A DNA stretch of 64,000 nucleotides from Eurosta solidaginis (lineage: Eukaryota > Arthropoda > Insecta > Diptera > Tephritidae). The DNA is taken from contig NC_090321.1 in the NCBI RefSeq assembly GCF_040869045.1, positions 34,531,426 to 34,595,425 of the forward strand, read 5' to 3'. The position numbers and the translations under genes were made by a program. Below the pieces are notes generated by a model. It was not told where the DNA came from, made no database searches, and was given only the letters and a program-made list of their open reading frames with translations. Of this stretch, positions 23,971-33,506 are shown piece by piece (the first letter of the stretch is position 1; the number at the start of each line of letters is the position of its first letter).

Positions 23971-25235
23971 TGTAACGAATTTAGTGCAATTCCTCTTATT
24001 TGCAACGTTCTGCTAACGTTCGAATCATTAAACTGTTGAATAAATAACTCCACTATTCGATAATGTTCTTCACAATAACACTAATATTGCTCGCCAGATA
24101 GCGTCTTAAATCAAACTGATTGTCGCGCCTCTACTGTTGCTGCCTTTTATACTCTGTTATTTCTCGTTCGCATACTTCTAGGCGTTTCCAGAATTTTCTT
24201 AGTTAGGGCTATAAAATTATAGCTACAGATGCACGTGTATAGCATAGATGAATGGATTTGCAACTCTTTGTTTCGAGAGAGCGCTGTCAAAATGCACATT
24301 TTTTATAACATTTATCAATGATGCCACTCCAAAAAAAAATGAATAAAATCTGAATATGGGGTTTTTTGACATACATTTCGGCGATTATATTTTCAATCAT
24401 TTAATCAAATGACTGTCGTAAAATATTTATTTCTTTAAACTTATTTTACAATAATACGACTAATTAGAGTTAAATATAAATAAATCTAAGTAAAATTTAC
24501 ATTTTGATTAATTTAATTAGTCAAATATTGTAACGCATTTAAATCGCAGTGAAAAACATATATTCTGTTGAAATTTCAGTAAATCCAACCTATGATATAA
24601 TAGTTAGCATCATTTAATGGATAGGGCTTATCCTACATGTCTGACGTTCCAGGTTCTGTGATGAAAATGGACTGGTTGCATCGAGACTTCATATTTACAA
24701 AACCTGTTTTTAGTGATAACTTTTGAATGGGAAATAATATTTACCCTCCGCCTTCGAACTAATAAATTTTTGTCCTGTTTTTTTTGCCAAAATTTTTGAA
24801 CGATTTTCTACAGTTGTAGGTCAAACTAAAATTTACCGAAATGTTTTGCCCGTTTTTTGTTTTAGCTGGCACATTTCTTGTTCTGGCACCCGTTTCAGCT
24901 GGCGCGAGGGATTTATCTGTGATTGTTGCCAGCACAAATTTGAGATAAATCCCTCGTGAGATCGCAAAAAATGAGAGAGTTGCGTATCAAGTCATCTTTG
25001 GTGTATAGCTTCTTATATGTGCGCGTATTTGTGAGCGACACTTCCACAATTATAATTGCATACTTTTGGGAGCATATCAGATAAGATATCTGCATGTGTT
25101 TGTGCGTCTCTTCTCCGCTGCGTCTACGTGCATATGTGTGGACATAAGGATTGATCTATTGATGTGCATATAAGTCACTGCTTAGCATCGGCTTAGAGAT
25201 GATAGTATCCCTTAGTATTGCTAATATTCGTCACA
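23971..25235 (-). repeat. 5' LTR split by an ~0.8-kb insertion
   Basis: LTR sequence occupies 23971-~24230 and resumes at ~25052-25235. The intervening ~820 bp is unrelated AT-rich DNA with no ORF. The insertion includes a 14-bp-stem hairpin near 24906-24959. Exact insertion boundaries and a target duplication were not resolved. Confidence 0.75.
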
Positions 25236-25240
25236 ATATA

Positions 25241-25518
25241 TTGTGCCAAAAGTATGTATTTAACATTGTAGTACACACGAATTATAACGTTTCTTTTTTC
25301 TTGAACTTAATTTAAGAACATTGTTCTCATTAATAGAACATTTGTTCATATTTTGAAGCCAGCCGTTCTCTTTTCAAGAAAATGGTTGCCAGTTCTAGAA
25401 CAAGATTGTTGCTTTGAGAACAGGTCATTCTTTTTTCAAAAACAAAAAGGTAAGGACATGAAAAGCTTGAATTGAGTCGGGTGGTGCTGGATTTTAAAAC
25501 GGCGTTTTTCTCTGAGTG
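25241..25518 (-). mobile_element. TA-flanked MITE 'CACTCAGAG', truncated copy 2
   Basis: Reverse complement of the first ~280 bp of the family; ends TTTTTCTCTGAGTG followed by TA. The inner part, including most of the tRNA-like core, is missing. The break coincides with the LTR element's flank. Confidence 0.8.
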
Positions 25519-25653
25519 TACAACCAACCTATTATTTAGATTCACGGTATTAGCTATCTCATGCAGAAAACAAGAAACGATATATATCAAATATGGTGCT
25601 TTTGTATATCTGTCCCGTGATTATATTTTATAGTTAAAAATCGACAAGTCTAT

Positions 25654-26016
25654 GTTTAAAATAAAAATAAATAAATACTTGGCATGATTTACATCCGAGG
25701 AGATTTAGGTCGAGCTTCTCTTCCCATCTGCGTCGTGCTCCTTTTAATTTTCCCTCCAAATAAGGCCTACATGTTTAATGCCGTCTCCGAACGGCATCGC
25801 AAGGCGGATGCATTTTCACTGAGAAGGTTTTCATGCCTAACATACACACGGAGTATTGGCCAAATCACTTCAGAGGGGCGATCCCGTTTAGAAAAACTTT
25901 TTTTCTAATTGAGAAAACTTGTTTTTAAATTTTTGATATTACTTTGACCGGGAGCTTAACACAGGACTCTCGGTATGATAGGCGGAGTACGCTTCCACCA
26001 CAACACGGTGGCCGCC
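25654..26016 (-). mobile_element. tRNA-derived SINE, copy 3
   Basis: Minus-strand copy, more diverged. The head at the right end is GGCGGCCACCGTGTTG in sense, and the tail of (AAATA)n-like sequence is at the left. The target duplication CAAGTCTAT is at 25645-25653 and 26017-26025. Confidence 0.9.
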
Positions 26017-26097
26017 CAAGTCTATATATGTCTTTGATATTATATAGAGAGGACCCTAGCACTGGATAAAAGCTTTAGTATAATAAAGGAATTGATC

Positions 26098-26310
26098 GGC
26101 TATAGCTATTAGGGGTGGCAGAGTTGCCAGATTACGAGGTAGATATTAAGTGGTGCTAGAAAACTTCTAGTATTTACCAATAGGACGTAGTTATTCTATA
26201 GTATAAGTCCTGGCACTTGATTATGGTTCTTCTGTTTGCTCGTCAAACAAATTGTGGTAACACCAAGAACACATTCAGTCTGTATTGACCAGCCAGTTCA
26301 ACCTAGCCTA
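26098..26310 (+). mobile_element. LOA-like LINE 3'-end remnant
   Basis: Follows the same order as 5890-6113: AGCTATT.GGGTGGCAGAGTTGCC, then GAGAACTTCTnGTATTT, then GTCAAACA.ATTGTGGTA, ending CCAGTTCAACCTAGCCTA. It is a 5'-truncated third copy of that family. Confidence 0.75.
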
Positions 26311-26663
26311 TGAATTGATCTGACATTAAATAAATTCCTTACAGGGGCATATATTCTATTGCCTGCATTTATGTGATAGTTTGCACGTTAAGTGTCAGTA
26401 AAATATTCACAAGTTGTAATTTTTTTTGTAACTTTATGACTACTGAATGGCTTAAAACATAGTAACTCATATCCTTTTACGCACCCATACACATCCATAT
26501 ATGAGCACATAAACATACATTCCTGAACTCAATACCATAGATGCCGGAACAATAGCTGCTCGTTTAGTTTCAAGGCATCGTGGCTCACATCACCGCAGTA
26601 GTAGCTATACACGGCGGGTGTCTTTGCGCGGGTGTCAGTCTTCTTGGTAGCAAACGTGCATAT
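26311..26663. other. intergenic, nothing recognised
   Basis: AT-rich; no gene recognised. Confidence 0.5.
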
Positions 26664-26671
26664 ATAAATAT

Positions 26672-27303
26672 TAGGCCGGGTCGATTTGTGGGGAGACAAA
26701 AAAATCGCCCATTGCTCTGTGAAAATCATATTCTAGGGATCAAAATAAGAAACTTTGCCGAAGGAAGCATACCTCTAAAACGAATTCTGATGTCCCCCCC
26801 TTTGGGTCGTAGGGGCAAATTTTGAAAAGTCCCACTTTGAAATGCCTATGTTTTTTCTTTTTTGAGTTTATTTTTCTATTTAGAAATTTATTTAGTCAGA
26901 ACATATGTAAATGAAAAAATGAATTTAACTTAGTAATAGAAAAGAAATTAAAAAAAATTATTAGAAATTAGCGTTTTTACAATCCCCTTTTAAAACCAAG
27001 GCATCACTGTGATTCATTTGCATGTCGTAAACATAGCTGTGTGGGTTTTTTATTCAACCGTTTTAAAAAATGAAGGTATCACTGTGACACAATTGCAGAT
27101 CGTAAAATTGCTTGTTTTTTTTTTAGACCACCACAAGACACAGCAGGTTGAATTGAAATTGCCCCTACCAAAAAGTTCGACCCAAAGGGAGGGACATCAG
27201 AATTCGTTTTAGAGGTGTGGTTCCTTCGGTAAAGTATCTTATTTTGATCCCTAGAATACGATTTTCACAGAGCAATGAGCGATTTTTAAATCGACCCGCC
27301 CTA
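26672..27303. mobile_element. hAT-type MITE, copy 1 (632 bp)
   Basis: Termini TAGGCCGGGTCGATTT and, inverted, TAGGGCGGGTCGATTT. Inverted similarity extends ~150 bp inward (for example CTAGGGATCAAAATAAGA). The 8-bp target duplication ATAAATAT (26664-26671, 27304-27311) fits the hAT pattern nTnnnnAn. No ORF. Confidence 0.93.
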
Positions 27304-27311
27304 ATAAATAT

Positions 27312-28258
27312 GTAGGCAAGTTATTGTTTTATACTTTCTTGTTGTATGTTTTCATTTTACTAGTGTTTGTAAAGAACATTTTCGTTATCTTCTATACACA
27401 TTTGTGCCTCACTTCGTAGGTAGCAGCTCATCAAATTTACCATGAAGGAGTGAAAATTTGTTTAACAATTGCAATGCTAAATTCAGTCACTTATTACCCT
27501 ATCGTCACTTCTCACCAATGTCAACTTAAGCAATACAACAACTTGTTGTTGTTCTTCTTAGTTTTTCATGTTTTGCTTATTGTTTCATATTTCGTTGGCA
27601 TTGATGATGTGGTGCAGTGGTCCATGGAGAGCTATCCATCTTATGATGGATCTGTTCGGTTGTTTGGTTGTCTGTCGACTTTGGTACTTTAACTTGCGAA
27701 AATACATTCACACATACACTCAAGTACTCGTATTTGCATTCATTTATTGTCATAAGCATATATTTGATTTATTCAATAGTACATATTTGTTTGCTTGATT
27801 TGTTTTGCACATTTTCAATGAAATTTTATATCTCTATTTATATTTTTGTTATTGACCTTTTTTTGTTTTTTTTTTTCTTCCGCTACTGTTTATCATCAAT
27901 TCCATGTATTTATTTGTAATTATTTTTCAAGTTTATTGGCAATAATTTTTGCATAAATTCATAATGTGATTGATTGTCACTGTTTGGTATTCTGTGAACT
28001 ATGTCACGTCTTTGGTAGTAAAATTTGTTATTTTCTGTGTATTACTCATTCTTTTGGAATTTTGTTAGTACCGAACAGAGAACAGTTAACTGTAATTTTT
28101 TTAATTTACATATTGGAAAAAAGTAGTCCTAATTGAGTTTCAACCAAAAAAAAAGGTACACACAACAGAAAAAATATGAAAAATTAGCAGTGCTTAACTA
28201 TTTTTCTTTTATATGATTTACAGTAGAAAATAAAATTATTTTCGGATTCGAAAAAAAG
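27312..28258. other. intergenic, nothing recognised
   Basis: T-rich DNA; short ORFs are hydrophobic artefacts of T-rich composition. No gene. Confidence 0.5.
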
Positions 28259-28413
28259 CCCCCAATGACGTAACAACTCCCAATGTGGTTGAGGCTGATT
28301 GACTTCACCAGGTCCAGCTTATAAAGATACACCAAACTATTTGAATTTGCGCACTATACGAGCTCCAAATATCGACTCGAACCACTACATTGTGGCAGCC
28401 AGGGTATGTACAC

Positions 28414-29061
28414 TAGGCCGGGTCGATTTGTGGGGAGGCAAAAAAATCGCACATTGCTCTGTGAAAATCGTATTCTAGGGATCAAAATAAGAAACTTTTC
28501 CGAAGGAATCATACCTTTAAAATGAATTCTGATGCCCCCCCCCCCTTTGGGTCGTAGGGGCAAATTTTGAAAAATCCCACTTTGAAATGCCTATGTTTGT
28601 TTCTTTTTGGAGTTTATTTTTCTCTTTAGAAATTTATTTAGTCAGAACATATGTAAATGAAAAAATGAATTTAACTTAGTAATAGAAAATAAATTTAAAA
28701 AAATTATTAGAAATTAGCGTTTTTACAACCCCTTTTTAAAACCAAGGCATCACTGTGATACATTTGCATGTCGTAAACATAGTTGTGTGTGTTTTTTATT
28801 CAACCGTTTTAAAAAATGAAGGTATCACTGTGACACAATTGCAGATCGTAAAATTGCTTGTGTTGTTTTTTTTAAGCCACCACAAGACACAGCAGGTAAA
28901 ATTGAACTTGTCCCTACCCAAAATTTCGACCCAAAGAGGGGGGGGGGGGGGACATCAGAATTCGTTTTAGAGGTATGGTTCCTTCGGCAAAGTTTCTTAT
29001 TTTGATCCCTAGAATACGATTTTCACAGAGCAATGAGCGATTTTTAAATCGACCCACCCTA
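28414..29061. mobile_element. hAT-type MITE, copy 2 (648 bp), inside the LINE endonuclease
   Basis: Same termini as copy 1. The 8-bp target duplication ATGTACAC is at 28406-28413 and 29062-29069. Removing the element and one duplication rejoins the LINE endonuclease reading (..DSNHYIVAAR / TRLYAAKK..) without a frame change, giving the order of insertions. It contains a poly(G) run near 28929-28945. Confidence 0.94.
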
Positions 29062-30588
29062 ATGTACACGCCTCTATGCAGCAAAGAAAGTGGGCGCAGT
29101 GACACAGGAAAAGTTTTCCATCGACAAGCTGCTCACGAAACAGACAGCTGATGATTACTCCACTCGACACTCACACCTGCTTACTGAGAGCAATTTTCTA
29201 CCTATCGACGTAAGATGCAGTTTCAGAATATTTCTCTCTCATTATATACCTCCGCTGCTGACACAATAAGTTTCCAGTGAGCCCGCAAAAATAACTGGTA
29301 CGATGAGCAATGTCGCCCTGCCACCGAAAAGAAGAACGCTGCTTATAGCACCACGCTGCGTACGGGTTCCGCGACGCGCAGTATATTGGAGAGCTATCTA
29401 TAGGCGAAGAAGGAAGGGAGACGGCCATTTAGATGGAAAAAACACAAGTCAGTACAGCATGAGTGCAAGGAGCTTCCGATGCTGGCCGATAGAAGCATAT
29501 TCCTGCAAGAATGATAATGTCTACCTAGTAACTGACGTACAGAGTGTGTTTAAGTTGTGGAAGAAACACTTCTCCTCTTTGCTAGTTAGCGAAGGAGCAA
29601 ATGAGCCCGACTCTCTAAATGCCTATCATGGAAAACAAATAAGTAAGAATGGCAATATTCCGGATAAAAAATTTCAAGGCGCCAGGTAACGATGGAATAC
29701 CCGTCGAGCTGTTCGCACACGGAGGCGAAGAGTTGGCATGCATCAACTCACATGCAAAATATGATCGGATGAGCGCATGAATCCAGATTGGAATTGAAGT
29801 GTAAAACACCCTTCTTCCCGAAAACCGAACCACTCATCGCGGAAGCAGGATGCCTTCAGACCTGGTAAATCCAATGTCGACCAGATCTACACCTTGCGCG
29901 AGATCCTGGGGAAGACTCAAGATTGGAAAATCGACGCTCACTATGTTTTTGTCGAGTTCAAAGCAGCCTTTGACCTTTGTTTGAAATTAAGTTCCCTAGA
30001 AAGTTAAAAAAGCTCTGCTAAATGACGTTGAGCAACACCATCAGCTCGGTAAGAATTTAGAAGGGCATCCCCAAGACAATCGAAACCAAATTTCAGACAA
30101 AGCGACTCGCTTTCCAAGAAAGAAATTCACTCTCGACCAGATCTTCACGTTGCGCCAGATTCTGGAGAAGACTCAAGATTGGAATATCAACACTCACTAA
30201 CTTTTTGTCGAGTTCGCGCTTTCGCAACCACGTCACTGTTGAAGAATATAAATTCGAGACTGCGAAGGACTTTGTCTATTAGAAAACCAGCATGCAAAAA
30301 CAATGTCAGCTTAGAAATCAAAGGGAGCATTACTCTTGCCATTAAGTGCTACCTTGGACTGAGTAGACAATTGAAAAGTAAAGTTCTTCTTCGACGAACA
30401 AAAGTCAAGCTCTATAAATCGCTCATGATGTCTGTCCTTATGTATCACAAGGAATCATGCACGGTGTTGAGAGAAGATGGGATAGCTCTGGAACTGTTTA
30501 AGAGAAAAGTTCTCCGGAAGATTTATGGTCCTGTGCGCGTACCGACGGTGGGTATTGACGGAGTTATAAAGATGTGTTGTATGAGCTG

Positions 30589-30950
30589 CGGCCACCGTGG
30601 TGTGATGGTAGCGTGCTCCGCCTACCACACCGGATGCCCTGGGTTCAAACCCCGGGCAAAGAAACATAAAAAATTTTAGAAATAAGGTTTTTCAATTAGA
30701 AGAAAATTTTTCTAAGCGGGATCGCCCCTCGGCAGTGACTGGCAAGCGCTCCGAGTGTATTTCTGCCATGAAAAGCTCTCAGTGAAAACTCATCTGCCTT
30801 GCAGATGCCGTTCGGAGTCGGCATAAAATCATGTAGGTCCCGTCCGGCCAATTTTTAGGGAAAATCAAGAGGAGCACGACGAAAATTGGAAGAGAAGCTC
30901 GGCCTTAGATCTCTTCGGAGGTTATCGCGCCTTACATTTATTTGTGTTTT
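30589..30950 (+). mobile_element. tRNA-derived SINE, copy 4
   Basis: Best-preserved head: GTGGTGTGATGGTAGCG (box A region) and GGGTTCAAACCCC (box B). The target duplication TATGAGCTG (30580-30588, 30951-30959) lies in LINE coding sequence, so the SINE inserted after the LINE. Confidence 0.96.
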
Positions 30951-31079
30951 TATGAGCTGAATATACTTTACCGCCATTGGTGCTCCGAATTGGCGCCAGT
31001 TATCGTGAAACAGTGATAGGCTGGTGTGACTTGTTAACGCGAACGGACAAAATCGATTGCCAAGCCATTGTCGAAACGC

Positions 31080-31150
31080 GATCTTTGCTTAGAATTGAAC
31101 CTAGGACATGCGGTCTGGTAGGCTAGCACATTACCTTCATACCATGATAA
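31080..31150 (-). mobile_element. SINE head remnant
   Basis: In reverse complement it reads TGGTATGAAGGTAATG, then AGCCTACCAGACCGCATG, then AGGTTCAATTCTAAGC. This is a diverged copy of the SINE tRNA-like head only. Confidence 0.6.
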
Positions 31151-32461
31151 CATATTTATGTGTGAAAATCATCGAATGCTCGAATGCAAACGATAATTGA
31201 AAACTGTCAATAGCCAAAAATGTTTCACGACACAAATTTATAAACGCTTCGAGCGACATAATGGTTCCATACATATATACATACATAATACATACATACA
31301 TTTCTATGAGCATTCATATTTGTCTATTGACAACTAAAAATTGATATCAGTACATACATACATATATACTGTCAAATTAGTTGAAAACCCAAAAAGTTTT
31401 AGTTCTGGTTACACGCAGTGTTGTTATTTAACTAACAAAATGGACACCACATCCTGCGCCTATTGGCCATTCGTCACACTAATATTCTACATACACATTT
31501 ACATAAATAAGCACACTTATACATATTTGCCATAAGCACATTAATTGTGTCCAAAAATTTAATTGGAATTTTGAATATGAATGAACTCATTCACATAGTA
31601 GCAAACTACATATATACATACATTTTATACTCCTGAACAAATCTACATACATACATACATACATACATACATACAATACTTAAGTCCTTCTGTCAGCTTG
31701 TAATGCTTCATTAGCATAAAATTGAATGCCGATTATTGACGGCTTAAACTTGAGAATTTTTGTTGACAAAACTCAATTGAAAATTGACAGGAAATTTTTC
31801 GAAGGAGGAAAGTCCATTTAATAGATTTTTGTTTGCTGATCGAGGGACTTGAGAAAATTATAGAGCAATGTAAAGGATCATGTATGTACATATGTATAAA
31901 CTACAGTTATTTAGCTGACAGCTGGGCCAAACTCAATACCCGTCGGCAATGGCAGTCATTAACAGCGTGGAAAGCCAACTGAAGTCTAAGTTTCTACCTA
32001 TACATGTAAGGATGTATGCGTGTTTGTGTGTGTAAGCAGATTTTTAGTTTTTCTATGTAGTTATGTTTGTATGCGTACCGGTGTGCGCATGCGTGCCGCT
32101 CTTAATATGCGTAAAGTTCACGCTTAATTTTTTTACATTATTACTTTTAATGTCCTTTTGGCTGGTATTGCTTTTGTTAATTGAAAGAAATATCGAATTT
32201 TGTAAATTTTTTATTTTACAATGTGGCAAAAGTATTGTTTGAGTTATGGTACACACATATGTACATATGCTTTCTGAGTAGATTGGTATGTATATGTGGT
32301 CCAGCGGAGCCAGGTGCAGAATTTTTAGTATATACATACATATATGTACATATAAATACATCTGTATGTAATTCCATGTGTTTAATGATGTTTTCGTTAT
32401 TGTTTGACAGCTAGATAATATATGTAAGTAAGTTAGAATGTGCCCATCTGCGCATGTATGT
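31151..32461. other. intergenic with CATA microsatellites
   Basis: (ACAT)n runs near 31265-31302 and 31645-31674, plus many TGTACATATGTA motifs. No gene recognised. Confidence 0.6.
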
Positions 32462-32469
32462 ATGTACAT

Positions 32470-33013
32470 TAGGCCGGGTCGATTTGTGGGGAGGCAAAAA
32501 ATCGCCCATTGCTCTGTGAAAATCGTATTCTAGGGATCAAAATAAGAAACTTTACCGAAGGAACCATACCTCTAAAACAAATTCTGATGTCCCCCCCTTT
32601 GGGTCGTAGAGGCAAATTTTAAAAAATCCCACTTTGAAATGCTTATGTTTTTTTCTTTTTGGAGTTTATTTTTCTCTTTAGAAATTTATTTAGTCAGAAC
32701 ATATGTATGTAAATGAAAAAATGAATTTAACTTAGTATTAGAAAAGAAATTAAAAAAAAAATTATTAGAAATTAGCGTTTTTACAACCCCCTTTTAAAAC
32801 CAAGGCATCACTGTGACACAATTGCAGATCGTAAAATTTTAAGCCACCACAAGAGGGTAGAATTGAAATTGCCCCTACCCAAAAGTTCGACCCAAAGGAT
32901 GGGACGTCAGAATTCGTTTTAGAGGTATGGTTCCTTCGGCAAAGTTTCTTATTTTGATCCCTAGAATACGATTTTCATAGAGCAATGAGCGATTTTTAAA
33001 TCGACCCGCCCTA
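32470..33013. mobile_element. hAT-type MITE, copy 3 (544 bp, internally deleted)
   Basis: Same termini; about 90 bp shorter than the other copies through an interior deletion. The 8-bp target duplication ATGTACAT is at 32462-32469 and 33014-33021. Confidence 0.93.
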
Positions 33014-33021
33014 ATGTACAT

Positions 33022-33414
33022 ACATATGTATGAGCACCTAAATATGTTGCAATTAGTTTTGCTTATTGACTTAGCAAAAAGATCTTTTAACTTTTTGTTT
33101 TTGCCATGGGTAGACAAAAGTAATCGATTGATGATATTTTAGCAGTTGCTTTCGAGAATTATTTTGAAATACCAGTCGATTCGTGCGTACTAGGTAAACG
33201 TTCCTGTTCTAGTAAGCTGACTTTTGAAATTCGCTCGCTTGGCTAAACTTATCCAAATTTGTTGACTTTACTTGAGAACTGTCACTTACAGTTCTTTTAA
33301 ATGAACATTGCATGTTACTGATTACTCAAAACTTGGCAACACTTAACTTGACTTAGAAGTCTGTTGAATTTTGATTTTCTATATAAGTGCTAAGTAACGT
33401 TTATATTTTCATAT
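33022..33414. other. intergenic, nothing recognised
   Basis: No gene. A few motifs (ACTTGGCAAC near 33332) recur inverted near 37225. Confidence 0.5.
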
Positions 33415-33506
33415 TTCATATTTATTTATTCAGTCTATGATTTACAATAATCTTACAGATTAGATTAACAAAAATTTCTTATATACAAGTAGAAAGTGTT
33501 AAAAAA

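Larger units (their letters stand above)
21379..25235 (-). mobile_element. Ty3/gypsy-type LTR retrotransposon, internally deleted
   Basis: Two LTRs in minus orientation (TGTGACGAATATTAG at the start and ...CGTTACA at the end), with a 4-bp target duplication ATAT at 21375-21378 and 25236-25239. A primer-binding-like GTTGGTGTCAGAGG follows the 5' LTR and a polypurine tract GGTGGAGGGCAG precedes the 3' LTR. Internal DNA is only ~2.1 kb: gag, a protease segment and the integrase C-terminus. The RT, RNase H and integrase core are missing. No env-like gene is seen. The 5' LTR is itself split by a foreign insertion. Confidence 0.88.
28260..31075 (+). mobile_element. RTE-like LINE, decayed, with two nested insertions
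   Basis: Fragments in order: endonuclease end (28300-28405 resuming at 29070), NWYDEQCRPATEKKNAAY (~29295) and a linker with YLVTDVQSVFKLWKKHFSSLL (~29520). The RT follows (AVRTRRRRVGMHQLTCKI region ~29710, then RPGKSNVDQIYTLREIL ~29857), with a repeat of the fingers motif near 30135. The post-palm region (30270-30560) has LEIKGSITLAIKCYLGLSRQ and VLRKIYGPVRV, and a tail runs to about 31075. Many stops. A hAT MITE and a SINE are nested within it. Clade assignment (RTE-like) is from memory of the family and is uncertain. Confidence 0.75.

Noticed and set aside
30589..30665. Functional tRNA gene at the SINE head
   Set aside because: Part of a dispersed SINE with a common body and target duplications; no acceptor-stem closure was seen.
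9188..30667. Short ORFs beginning MMVACSAYH (9188-9370, 20720-20902) and the tail of a 166-codon ORF at 30590-30679
   Set aside because: They recur only because the SINE recurs; they read through its tRNA-like head and body and are not proteins.
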